From Desmonostoc muscorum LEGE 12446 (GTDB lineage Bacteria; Cyanobacteriota; Cyanobacteriia; Cyanobacteriales; Nostocaceae), in assembly GCF_015207005.2 (NCBI RefSeq), contig NZ_JADEXS020000001.1, positions 1,364,001-1,428,000 on the forward strand: a DNA stretch of 64,000 nt, in the 5' to 3' direction. The notes beneath the pieces are model-generated. The model saw only the letters and a list, made by a program, of their open reading frames with translations. It was not told the origin of the DNA and did not search any database. Below are positions 38,326 to 46,601 of the stretch, in pieces (the first letter of the stretch is position 1; every line of letters begins with the position of its first letter). Both the position numbers and the translations under genes were made by a program.

Positions 38326-39453
38326 TACCAATTTTATATGAAGCTGCATATAATAGAGAAAACAAACTTGATAAATTAAAATAACCATGAGCCGCCCTTT
38401 TAAGATTGAAATCGCAGAGAGCGAAGAAGAACTTAAAAAACGTCTACAAACAGCTAACTTAGGAAACCAGAAAGAAAAACTTATTATGCTGTGGTGGATA
38501 AAAAGCGGACAGGTTAAGGAGCAGCAAGAAATTGGAAAACGCTTGGCGAAAGATACCTCAACTGTAACAAGGTGGTTGCAAAAGTATAGAGCAGGCGGGC
38601 TATATGAATTACTGGAAATGAAAAAAGCTCCAGGAGCAAAACGCAAAATTCATGACGCAGCGATCGCAGCACTGGAGGAAGAGTTAAAAACAGGAAAAGG
38701 CTTTAGTAGCTATGGTGCAATAGTTGAGTGGTTGAAACAAGAACATGGACAAGATATAGAGTATGCAACGGTTTATGCGTGGGTTCGATATCGATTAGGA
38801 GCAAAACTAAAAGTGCCTCGCCCTCAAAGCCATAAGCAAGACGAGAAATTGGTATCTGAATTTAAAAAAAACTTGGAATCATTCTTAATTGTCTAGAAGA
38901 ACATCTAGCACCTGGCAAGTGTGTTCGCTACTTGTGCCAGGATGAAACGAGGGTGGGACTGAAAACTCTCACAGGAAAAGTGATTACTGCCTCTGGAGTC
39001 AAGCCTACTGTTGAGGTGAAATGGCCACGGGAAAATTTTTGGATTTATGGTGCGATTGAACCAAAGACTTGCGATCACAACATTACGAGTATCCGAAATT
39101 GAATGGCGAGTGTTTTCAACAGTTTTTGGACTGGCTATCTCAACAATTAGGTGGGGATTACGCTATTTTACAGGTTGACCAAGCACCTGCTCATACAAGT
39201 TCAGCGATTCGTTGGCAAGAGTTTATTATTCCTCTGTTTCAGCCACCTTCAGCCCCTGAACTCAATCCCATTGAAAGGCTTTGGCAGCTCCTCAAGAAAC
39301 CACTCAAAAATCAGCTTTTCTCTTCTTTACAAACTTTACGCGATCGCATCCAAGAAATATTTGATCAACTTACACTTGAGCAGGTAATTTCCGTCTCTTC
39401 TTACAACTTTATCCTGGAAGCTTTATTCTATGCAGCTTCATATTAAATTGGTA
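38326..39453 (+). mobile_element. IS630-family insertion sequence, copy 2 (about 1128 bp)
   Basis: Same inverted ends (TACCAATTTTATATGAAGC and its partner) and same TTA duplication (38323-38325, 39454-39456) as copy 1. It is one base shorter overall, consistent with the 1-base deletion that breaks its transposase. Confidence 0.93.
38387..39446 (+). pseudogene. IS630-family transposase, frameshifted copy
   Basis: The first frame (38387-38896) has the HTH half and ends after the A-run at about 38864-38871. The -1 frame continues through GLNCLEEHLAPGKC, CQDETRVGLKTLTG and YGAIEP, then loses phase near 39063-39090, where copy 1 reads EPLTGQHFQQEY. The remaining frame (39069-39446) holds LQVDQAPAH and PELNPIERLW. 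So the DDE residues are present but in broken frames. This copy should not make an active transposase on its own, though copy 1 might mobilise it. Confidence 0.85.
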
Positions 39454-39456
39454 TTA

Positions 39457-39903
39457 CAGCAGACAGATATCTCTTACTGTCGCCCATAAGATAGTCTTCT
39501 ACACCCACTTGTATTGACTCGATGGCATTGTTTAGAAGAGACATAGCCCCTGTTTTTAGAAAAGATAACTAAATCATAGCTGATCGTCTGACAAGGATTG
39601 TGTGTGAGATGTATAAGAAGTAGACCGTTTTAGCGATCGCACTCACTCGACAATAAACTAGGCGATCGCATTAAACTGTCCAATCCTCTATTAACAATCC
39701 GGTACTTTGCCCAAATACTGATGATTGCGTGTTAATAAAACTAATTTACGGGATAGTGCAATGCCGAATAGCCCGTCGTAGACATCGCAGTAAAAGAAGT
39801 AGACTGTTGTTGCGATCGCCTTCACTCAAGAAACATCTGGCGATCGCTATCCTATAAATGTACTTAGTTTTTTCACAAATCAAATAGGACTGCTATAGGA
39901 CTC
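39457..39903. other. Gene-free stretch with VapC and IS debris
   Basis: After the HEPN gene start (39544), bases about 39682-39776 on the minus strand read YDGLFGIALSRKLVLLTRNHQYLGKVPD, resembling the C-terminus of a VapC/PIN toxin and followed by stops. Bases 39874-39926 hold two head-to-head copies of an IS end (TATAGGACTCCTATTTGAG and its inverted partner). Confidence 0.55.
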
Positions 39904-40600
39904 CTATTTGAGTTTTGAACAAATTCCGTACATCTGAAGGGTGGCAAAATCAAAGGTAGTGTGTCGAATAAACCACTCAAACATCCACTTCAAATGAGAG
40001 AAGGAAGGAATCAAAGCACAGAAACGTCGAACCCACGTTTTGGCTTGCAACCAAACATCCTCTATGGGATTTTGTTCTGGGCAATTAGGAGCTTTAGCGT
40101 TCGCAGTGTATTTTCCATTGGTCAGTTGTCAAACCTTGATTAACTTCTGCCAAGAAACCTTGAATCTCTTTGGAACGATGATAAGTAGCGCCATCCCAAA
40201 AAATCAGCAATCGCTGGTCAGCAGACTCAGTTAGCAGATATCGCAGATAATCAATAGTATTTTCTGAGTTTCCCCTGTCATAAGCTTTAAGCAGTAATTG
40301 TCGTTTCAGATAGTCCACAGCCCCGTAATAGGTCTGTTTCTCTCGCTGATTTATAACTGGAACTGTTATTTCCTGGTCACTTTTACCCCAGACATAGCCA
40401 CTTAAGTCTCCCCACATTAAATGACATTCATCAATTAGGAATACTCTCAGTTTTCCTGTTTCGATTTCAACGCGGTGGTTTGCCAACAATGTTTCAATTT
40501 CTTTTTTTTTTCTGCAACAGTATCTGGATTAGCTTTGGGATTTAGCTTTGTGGTTTTTTTCTAACTTATCGAACCTGCGTCGAACAGGTCGTAGTAACTT
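39904..40600 (-). pseudogene. Second type of IS630-family transposase, decayed
   Basis: Reading leftwards, 40489-40094 encodes VFLIDECHLMWGDLSGYVWG and LLIFWDGATYHRS, with the first two DDE acids. A one-base shift near 40105 moves the frame to one reading PEQNPIEDVWLQAKTWVRRF and ending at 39904, with the third acid. Upstream of 40489 the N-terminal part is broken in an A-rich stretch (about 40500-40560). The left end carries the TATAGGACTCCTATTTGAG-type terminus; the right end is lost at the junction with a PIN gene remnant. Not active. Confidence 0.8.
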
Positions 40601-40630
40601 TATTTTGACTTCATTGCTGCAATAACTGGT

Positions 40631-40966
40631 GTGGAAATTATAGCAGCAATTACGAGGCGATCGCGCAGTGGAAGTATTAGCATTACAGATGCAACAATCA
40701 CACGCAATCAGTTCAGAAGTGATTTACAAAAAGATTACCAAATCATTGAAATCACAGAAACTATAATTAATTATGGAATGGCATTGTCAGAAATTTATAG
40801 TTTACGAGGTTATGACGCTATCCAACTAGCAGCAGGCCGTGCAGTTAATACCCTTTGCATCGCTAATGGATTACCTTCTATTACCTTTGTGTCCGCAGAT
40901 AAGGAGTTAAATACAGCAGTTGTCAGTGAAGGATTAATGATTGAAAACCCTAATAATCACCCATAG
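40631..40966 (+). pseudogene. PIN-domain protein, N-terminus lost
   Basis: The frame reads back in phase to about 40598 (LYFDFIAAITG) and then hits a stop, so the first Asp-containing strand of the PIN fold is gone, probably removed by the neighbouring IS. The rest is recognisable: VEIIAAITRR with the Glu, LRGYDAIQLAAGRAV with the Asp, ITFVSADKELNTAV with the last Asp. It would have been a VapC-like toxin. No antitoxin gene is beside it. Confidence 0.75.
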
Positions 40967-41193
40967 TGTAGGCTCACTGATGATATATATTTACTACTGA
41001 GATTGATTTGGTGCGGCGCTTGGCGACAACGCACCCTACCTATTACGTTACAGCGATTTTCTGGTAAATGAACCACATTGTTTTTATCTCACGCCAAGAC
41101 GCAAAGGCGCAAAGTAAGAAATAATATTGTGGTCTAAATACATGAAAATTGCTGTAACCTAAATTCATTCCTTACTTATTAATAATTGGCGAT

Positions 41194-41454
41194 ATGCTTC
41201 TAAATGATTTGCTACAGAATGTTAGTAAACTATCCCATCAAGATAAATTGCGCCTTATCCATTTTCTGTTGCTAGAGGTAGCAAAGGAAGAAGGATGCAA
41301 TCTAGAATTAACTGATAATCAAGAACAGGAAAATGCACTTTTAAAGCAACTGGAATCTACTGAAGCAGTTGTATGGTCTCCTTGTGAAGCCTATGAAGCA
41401 GCCCAGACATTATCTGAGCTTCTTACAGCAGCAAAACAGGAAGGTCATGCTTGA
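41194..41454 (+). CDS. Small hypothetical protein preceding a retropepsin-like gene
   Basis: An 86-residue, acidic, helical protein: LLQNVSKLSHQDKLRLIHFLLLEVAKEEG, then SPCEAYEAAQTLSELLTAAKQEGHA. The opening (KLSHQDKLRLIHFLL) is a pattern of small cyanobacterial antitoxin-like or chaperone-like partners. It overlaps the retropepsin-like gene at 41447 by 8 bp, so the two are translationally coupled and probably act together. The exact role is unknown. Confidence 0.7.
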   Translation: MLLNDLLQNVSKLSHQDKLRLIHFLLLEVAKEEGCNLELTDNQEQENALLKQLESTEAVVWSPCEAYEAAQTLSELLTAAKQEGHA

Positions 41455-41866
41455 AGGTAAAAGATTTCCTTTTATTGAGCGCAGCAATGCTCTTGGTGTT
41501 TCCAGCACGATGCCTTATTTACCATTGACTTTGACTTATAAAAATCAATCTATTGAAGTTATGGGTTTGCTGGATACAGATGCAAGTGTTAATGTATTAC
41601 CTTACGAAATTGGTCTGCAACTAGGAGCAGTTTGGGAAGAACAAAAAGTTCCAATTCAGTTAAGCGGGAATCTAGCTCGTCTCGAAGCACGAGGATTAGT
41701 GCTGTCAGCTAGAGTTGCAGAATTTTCTCCTGTCTTGCTTGCATTTGCTTGGACAAAATCTACAGAAGTACCTTTGATACTCGGACATATGAACTTCTTT
41801 GCAGAGTTTGATGTGTGTTTTTACCGTGCTGATTTAGCTTTTGAGGTGAGTCTAAGAAGACAGTAA
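41447..41866 (+). CDS. Retropepsin-like aspartic protease family protein with altered active site
   Basis: About 139 residues, started at MLEGKRFPF because this gives coupling with the upstream gene. It has the single-domain retropepsin-like layout: YLPLTLTYKNQSIEVMGLLDTDASVNVLPYEIG and later VPLILGHMNFFAEFDVCF. The active triad normally reads D-T-G. Here it is D-T-D, a Gly to Asp change at the fireman's-grip glycine position that would be expected to disturb dimer activity. The gene may therefore be inactive or in decay within element 2. Confidence 0.75.
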   Translation: MLEGKRFPFIERSNALGVSSTMPYLPLTLTYKNQSIEVMGLLDTDASVNVLPYEIGLQLGAVWEEQKVPIQLSGNLARLEARGLVLSARVAEFSPVLLAFAWTKSTEVPLILGHMNFFAEFDVCFYRADLAFEVSLRRQ

Positions 41867-41982
41867 ATTAAATTATAATATACTCACAGTCTATTCAACT
41901 CTTGTTTGATTATTATCAATAATTAACGAATTAAGTACTTTCTTTGAACTACGTGTCCATTTGTCAGTACCATATTCAATAC

Positions 41983-42201
41983 CATTATCAGATTCTAGAG
42001 ATTGGTTGGGATGGATATGACCGAATTTATAATTGTGTGACACATCTCGATATCAAAGATGAAAAAATATGAATTCAGAGTAATATGACAGATATCCAAA
42101 TTGCTGAAGAGTTGACTGAGATAGGAGTACCCACAGAGGATATTGTTTTGGGGCTACAGCCATCTTACCTCCGTCAATATACGCAATATGGCGTAGCGTG
42201 A
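41983..42201 (+). pseudogene. xisI remnant
   Basis: Reads HYQILEIGWDGYDRIYNCVTHLDIKDEKI, then TGA in place of the usual Trp codon, then IQSNMTDIQIAEELTEIGVPTEDIVLGLQPSYLRQYTQYGVA and stop. This is the XisI pattern with one internal stop and no N-terminus. No xisH partner precedes it. An intact xisHI pair lies at 44862-45604. Confidence 0.85.
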
Positions 42202-42260
42202 CAGAATATAGCGATCGCATTCCTCTAGGGCACGTTGGGCTGCACGACAGCTTGCTCGTA

Positions 42261-42420
42261 AATCAAGTTTTCAACTCGTAAATCAAGTTTTGGACTTCTA
42301 AATCAAGTTTTGAAGTTTTAAATCAGGTTTTGGACTTCTAAATCAAGTTTTGAAGTTTTAAATCAGGTTTTGGACTTCTAAATCAAGTTTTGAAGTTTTA
42401 AATCAGGTTTTGGACTTCTA
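42261..42420. repeat. 20-bp tandem repeat, 8 copies
   Basis: Eight units of the form AATCAAGTTTTGAAGTTTTA or AATCAGGTTTTGGACTTCTA. The last six alternate in a 40-bp higher-order period. There are no spacers. It lies in the gap between the xisI remnant and the gene at 42606. Confidence 0.93.
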
Positions 42421-42605
42421 AATCTGTTAATTTTAACAAATTTCAGCAAATATACCTGCATTTATGCTGTGTATGAATGTTCTATAAATTCTGTAGCTTT
42501 ACTCAGGCTGGTGCATCCGCCTATTGCGTAATTTAGTGGTATATAAAGAACACAGTGGTAAAAGCCTCAGAGTTCTCTATAAATTAATCCAAAAAGGAAA
42601 ATTTT

Positions 42606-42974
42606 ATGCCGCAACGCAGACGAAACTCGCTTGCACTGACGAAAGCTGAACGACGGATTGAAGGAATGCAGGCGATTAAGCCTGACTTAGATTTTGGTAA
42701 TGGGTTATCAATCACTAGTTACAATACTATGATTCATGACTTGCGAGAGAAGCTAGCTGCCCATAATCAAGCACGAACGATAATGGATAAAACTCAGAAT
42801 GCATTAGAAGAAGCTGAACGTGTGTTGAATGATTATTCTGAACACATGCTGTTGAGTGTTGCGTCTCGCTATGGCAAAAATAGTGATGAGTATGGGATGG
42901 CTGGTGGAACGCGTAAGTCAGAGCGAAAGAAAACACGCTCGGCAGCAAACCAAACGGTGAAGTCTGCGGAGTGA
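42606..42974 (+). CDS. Conserved cyanobacterial hypothetical protein
   Basis: A 122-residue, basic-ended helical protein. The C-terminal part HMLLSVASRYGKNSDEYGMAGGTRKSER is a recognisable cyanobacterial motif of unknown function. The same motif recurs in 50743-51033 (HMLMAVGTRYGKSSVEYGMAGG). The middle forms a coiled coil (HDLREKLAAHNQARTIMDKTQNALEEAERVLNDY). No catalytic residues are evident. It is preceded by a good AAAAGGA site and stands alone. Confidence 0.75.
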   Translation: MPQRRRNSLALTKAERRIEGMQAIKPDLDFGNGLSITSYNTMIHDLREKLAAHNQARTIMDKTQNALEEAERVLNDYSEHMLLSVASRYGKNSDEYGMAGGTRKSERKKTRSAANQTVKSAE

Positions 42975-43038
42975 TTTATATAAAAAGTCTGTTTGCGATT
43001 ATTATCCACAAACAGACTTAACTTTTTCAGGCTTGTAA

Positions 43039-43578
43039 TTAAGCTTGCTCCCAAAGCTGACGTATACGATCGGGGAGCCAGCTAGCAATTTCCTGAATCC
43101 GCTCTTGAGAAAGTTCGTCTTTGGTGGCAGAAAACACAGCTTGAACTGCTTGCTCTGCCTTAACGTTTGGTGGGAGCGCTCCCTCATTGGCAACTCGCGT
43201 CAGAAATAAATTGGAATCGATGCCAATGGGAGCCGGGCCTCTTAAAGGTTGGCGTATTCGACTTAAAAATCTGACAATTGGATTGGTATCTTTCCAAAGA
43301 TCGGCAACTTCAAATTGGAGTGCTTTCTCATCTGTAGGCACAGCTTCTTTATGCAGTTCTCCCTCGACGCGATCGCTTGCTTCTGTCGTCATTAAGTCAC
43401 GCATGACGCGAAACACAACTTCGCTAAAGTCTCTGGCATCATACAAATCTGCAAATCTGGCTTTAACCAAGACTTTTTCTAGGAAAGAACGATGTTCACG
43501 AGCGATCGCAGTTCGAGTATCTTCAATTTCGGTTGGATCGACTTCTGGAATGTTTTTTCTAAATGTTTGATCTGGCAT
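43039..43578 (-). CDS. DUF2267 family protein
   Basis: About 179 residues starting at MPDQTFRKNIPEVDP. I prefer this to an ATG 57 bp upstream, which adds an unmatched basic leader. Core motifs include FLEKVLVKARFADLYDARDFSEVVFRVMRDLMTTEASDRVEGELHKEAVP and, later, FSATKDELSQERIQEIASWLPDRIRQLW. Both halves resemble the alpha-helical DUF2267 repeat, found in many cyanobacteria and soil bacteria. The function of that family is not established. Confidence 0.75.
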   Translation of the reverse strand: MPDQTFRKNIPEVDPTEIEDTRTAIAREHRSFLEKVLVKARFADLYDARDFSEVVFRVMRDLMTTEASDRVEGELHKEAVPTDEKALQFEVADLWKDTNPIVRFLSRIRQPLRGPAPIGIDSNLFLTRVANEGALPPNVKAEQAVQAVFSATKDELSQERIQEIASWLPDRIRQLWEQA

Positions 43579-43835
43579 AGTTTTTGTTGTGCTTCTTAAG
43601 ATTGAGTCTTGATGTTTACCCCTGTAAGGTCGCACAAATAAAAAACCTTAGTATCATCCAGAAGTTCGAGATCCTATCTATTCAAAAGTTAGAAATCTAG
43701 TCTTGATTAATAAGGCACATTATACAACAGATTGTTGCTGCCTAAACGTAAAAAATTCGCTTGTCCTATATATCTTCTATTCGTGTCGAAAAACAGTCAA
43801 AATAGACAAGTTGGTATCAATTCACTGGAAAAAAG

Positions 43836-44639
43836 ATGGTAGAAATCACAAACATCGAAATTAACACCGCAAAAGTCAAAATACCTAATGATGACTTAGA
43901 AATCGATGCTTACTTAGCTCAACCAGCACATCAGGGAACCTTTGCCGCCGTTATCGTTTTTCCAGAAATTTTTGGAATCAACAGTAACATTCGAGATATC
44001 ACCGAATTAATCGCTAAACAAGGTTATGTCGCAATAGCCCCCGCGATGTTTCAACGTATTGCTCCGGGTTTTGAGGCTGATTTTAGCGCCCAAGATGTTG
44101 GGTTTAGCCCAGAAAGCTATGGGCTAGGGTTGGAATACTATCAACAAGTAAAGTATCAAGATATCTTAAGTGATATTCAGGCGGCGATCGCCTACTTAAA
44201 AACTTTGCCCAACGTCAAACATGATGCCATTGGTGTCATTGGTTTCTGTTTTGGTGGTCATGTTGCTTACATCGCTGCAACTTTACCCGATATCAAAGCC
44301 ACAGCTTCGTTTTACGGTGCTGGGATTACCACTTCTAGTTATGGTGAAGAGACTCCAACTATTAATCGCACCTCAGAAATTAAAGGTACTATTTATGCAT
44401 TTTTTGGTACAAGAGATTCGTTAATTTCCCAGGAGGAAACCGAGCAAATTGAGGCAGAATTAAAGAAACATCAAATCAATCATCGTGTATTTAGATACGA
44501 TGCCGGACATGGATTTTTCGCTGGATTCTTCAAAGACCAGTACCCATTTTTAGCACAACACCCAAGTTACAATGCTGAAGCTGCTCCTGATGCTTGGCAA
44601 CATGTTTTAGAACTATTTCAAAATCACTTGTCAAACTAA
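43836..44639 (+). CDS. Dienelactone hydrolase family protein
   Basis: A 267-residue alpha/beta hydrolase. The nucleophile motif is GVIGFCFGGHVAY with Cys in place of Ser, as in dienelactone hydrolases. The Asp is probably in FFGTRDSLI and the His in YDAGHGFF. The N-terminus has the family pattern (AYLAQPAHQGTFAAVIVFPEIFGINSNIRDI). No signal peptide, so cytosolic. The natural substrate in cyanobacteria is unknown. It looks intact, although most neighbours within element 2 are decayed. Confidence 0.9.
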   Translation: MVEITNIEINTAKVKIPNDDLEIDAYLAQPAHQGTFAAVIVFPEIFGINSNIRDITELIAKQGYVAIAPAMFQRIAPGFEADFSAQDVGFSPESYGLGLEYYQQVKYQDILSDIQAAIAYLKTLPNVKHDAIGVIGFCFGGHVAYIAATLPDIKATASFYGAGITTSSYGEETPTINRTSEIKGTIYAFFGTRDSLISQEETEQIEAELKKHQINHRVFRYDAGHGFFAGFFKDQYPFLAQHPSYNAEAAPDAWQHVLELFQNHLSN

Positions 44640-44861
44640 ATGATGTAGATTGTGGTGTGTTGTCACCAAGTGCAATGCACCACGATTTACAGCTATTTTC
44701 AGGTAAATAAACCACGCGGTAAGGGCACAGCAATGTTCCCTACGACAGATGTGGTTCAAATACATGAAAACTGCTGTAAGATGCGATCGCCTGCTGCGGC
44801 TTGGGTGGGATGCACGATAGAATTTAGGCAAAGATTTTATCCTTTTGGTTAGCTGTCTAAG

Positions 44862-45278
44862 ATGTCTGCAAGAGATACGTTTCATCAACTGGTCAGGACT
44901 ATCCTTGAGAATGAAGGGTGGGTAATTACTCACGATCCGTACCATATTGATTTAGGGTTTGTTGATTTTTACATCGATTTGGGTGCAGAACTGTTGCTAG
45001 CAGCGACAAAGGACGATCAAAAGATTGCAGTTGAAATCAAAACATTTTTGGCAGCCTCAACTATTTCTGAGTTTCATACTGCAATTGGACAATTTATTAA
45101 CTACCGCATTGCCTTGGAAGACGACGATCCAGAGCGGCGACTGTATTTGGCAGTTCCCCTGGATGTTTATAAGCGATTTTTCAGGTATCCATTTATTCAA
45201 ACGGTCATTGGCCGTAACCAAATTCCGCTTTTGGTATACGACACAGAAAAACAGGAGATTGCAGAATGGATAGGCTAA
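44862..45278 (+). CDS. xisH: XisH family protein
   Basis: A 138-residue protein with SARDTFHQLVRTILENEGWVITHDPY, GAELLLAATKDDQKIAVEIKTFLAASTISEFHTAIGQFINYR and YPFIQTVIGRNQIPLLVYD. This is the full XisH pattern, whose fold resembles PD-(D/E)XK nucleases (Glu in GAELLL, E-x-K in VEIKTF). XisH was named as a factor needed with XisF and XisI for fdxN element excision in Anabaena. XisH/XisI pairs are much more widespread than that element. It overlaps xisI by 13 bp. Confidence 0.95.
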   Translation: MSARDTFHQLVRTILENEGWVITHDPYHIDLGFVDFYIDLGAELLLAATKDDQKIAVEIKTFLAASTISEFHTAIGQFINYRIALEDDDPERRLYLAVPLDVYKRFFRYPFIQTVIGRNQIPLLVYDTEKQEIAEWIG

Positions 45279-45604
45279 ATTTGTATCGTGAACTAATTCA
45301 GAGATTATTGACGGCGCGGGCAAAGTTGCGCTCTGGGAACGATCCCATAGAAAGTCAAACCATTTTTGATACAACACAAGACCACTATCAGCTTGTGCAT
45401 GTGGGATGGAAGGATAGCAGTACCCGGATTTACGGCTGTGTGCTGCACGTAGATATTAAGGATGGGAAAATTTGGGTGCAGCATGACGGAACAGAGGATG
45501 CAATCGCGGATCAACTCGTGAGTGAGGGAGTGCCTAAGCAAGATATTGTGATAGCATATCATGCACCTCATGTCAGGCAGTACACAGATTTTGCTGTAGG
45601 ATGA
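45266..45604 (+). CDS. xisI: XisI family protein
   Basis: A 112-residue protein: MDRLNLYRELIQRLLTARAKL, FDTTQDHYQLVHVGWKDSSTRIYGCVLHVDIKDGKIWVQHDGTEDAIADQLVSEGVPKQDIVIAY and a C-terminal RQYTDFAVG. This is the standard XisI pattern. It is coupled to xisH by overlap. Whether this pair controls excision of either nifD element here, or is merely cargo, cannot be told from sequence. Confidence 0.95.
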   Translation: MDRLNLYRELIQRLLTARAKLRSGNDPIESQTIFDTTQDHYQLVHVGWKDSSTRIYGCVLHVDIKDGKIWVQHDGTEDAIADQLVSEGVPKQDIVIAYHAPHVRQYTDFAVG

Positions 45605-45744
45605 CTCAGAAGCACGCTAGAAGAGTTTTTACAAATTAGAGCGATCGCTTTTGTTCCCACTAGACAAAATTTTGAGTGATAACGGACATCGAGCGATCGC
45701 AAAACTAGAATTCACTCCAATAATCAGCCAAACAGACGTTGCTT

Positions 45745-46392
45745 TTAAGCTTTGGAATTTTTAAGCAGTAATTGACAACCACATAAAAATGGGTTTGGAC
45801 TTTCTATGCGATCGTCTGCTAGTACTTCAATTGTCAACTTACTATTGTAAATCAATTCGTCATAATCCATCAATGCATTCCACTTGATTTTACCAGTGGG
45901 GAAGCCTAGCTGTGAAGCTCCATCAGATATTAACTCTTGCCATTTCTCAACCTCTGGATCTCGTGATTTACAGTAATCGAGAATGGCAATCAATGCACCA
46001 GGCTTAGTAACTCGTAAAATCTCCTCCATCGCACGGACTGGATCGTTAACGACACACAGCGTAAATCCTGAGGCTGCTGCATCAAAGGTATTATCAGAAA
46101 AATCTAGATTGCAGATATCCGATACCTTAAAGCTGATGTCTGCGGATACGCTCTTTTTACGCGCTTCATCCAGCATTTTATGAGAAAGATCGACACCGAC
46201 TACATGCACTCCTTGAGGATAAGCCCAAAGATTAAGACCTGTTCCTACCGCAGCATCAAGTACGGTTTGTCCTGGCTGAAGTTGTAAGGAAGCAATTAGG
46301 GGTTGGCGATCGATGTGCCAGTAACGCTGCATAATTGCGTCATAATCGACTGCTCCCTGATCGTAGGTTTCAATCACCTGATTTATCTGCAT
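45745..46392 (-). CDS. Class I SAM-dependent methyltransferase
   Basis: A 215-residue methyltransferase. SAM-binding motif I is VLDAAVGTGLNLWAYP, motif II VVGVDLSHKMLDEARKKS, then FKVSDICNLDFSDNTFDAAASGFTLCVVNDPVRAMEEILRVTKPGALIAILDY. This resembles the UbiE/COQ5-like Methyltransf_11 group. The substrate is unknown. It is a single gene, convergent with xisI and separated from the histidine kinase by a gap of about 210 bp. Confidence 0.88.
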   Translation of the reverse strand: MQINQVIETYDQGAVDYDAIMQRYWHIDRQPLIASLQLQPGQTVLDAAVGTGLNLWAYPQGVHVVGVDLSHKMLDEARKKSVSADISFKVSDICNLDFSDNTFDAAASGFTLCVVNDPVRAMEEILRVTKPGALIAILDYCKSRDPEVEKWQELISDGASQLGFPTGKIKWNALMDYDELIYNSKLTIEVLADDRIESPNPFLCGCQLLLKNSKA

Positions 46393-46601
46393 AGGTTTTT
46401 TAACAAATAGAACTACTGATTTTAACTATCTGTCCAACTGTATAATCTGTTAACACTCAAAATTAGTATATTACCAGCAAAATAATTTTATACTATATCA
46501 AATTCGGATAATAACTTATTATTAAAATTTCTGGCGTCCCTGCGTCAGTGATAATGATAAGTTTTCAACCGAAAATGATATTAGAGCCTCAGCCATAATT
46601 A

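Larger units (their letters stand above)
37430..39544 (-). pseudogene. HEPN-like/zinc-ribbon protein gene split by IS630-type copy 2
   Basis: The gene starts at 39544 (MSLLNNAIESIQVGVEDYLM), is broken at 39456 by the IS and resumes at 38322 through to 37430. Deleting the IS with one TTA gives SAVRNICAGILLLYKEKL in frame and a 327-residue protein. The N-terminal half is helical with an R-x4-H motif (KLRNNIEHYY), the signature of HEPN domains, which include many defence and toxin RNases. The C-terminal half has several Cys pairs (RCPSCHSR, GCGSCGK, CNDCEY, CLSC, CGYC, CLMC), a multi-zinc-ribbon array. As it stands, the ORF from 38365 begins with IS-derived residues. Function unknown; RNA cleavage is a hypothesis. 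Confidence 0.8.
41867..42605. other. Gap with xisI remnant and tandem repeat
   Basis: Contains the xisI pseudogene (41983-42201) and a 20-bp tandem repeat (42261-42420), both listed separately. The rest holds no recognised gene. An AAAAAGGAAAATTTT site precedes the gene at 42606. Confidence 0.7.
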
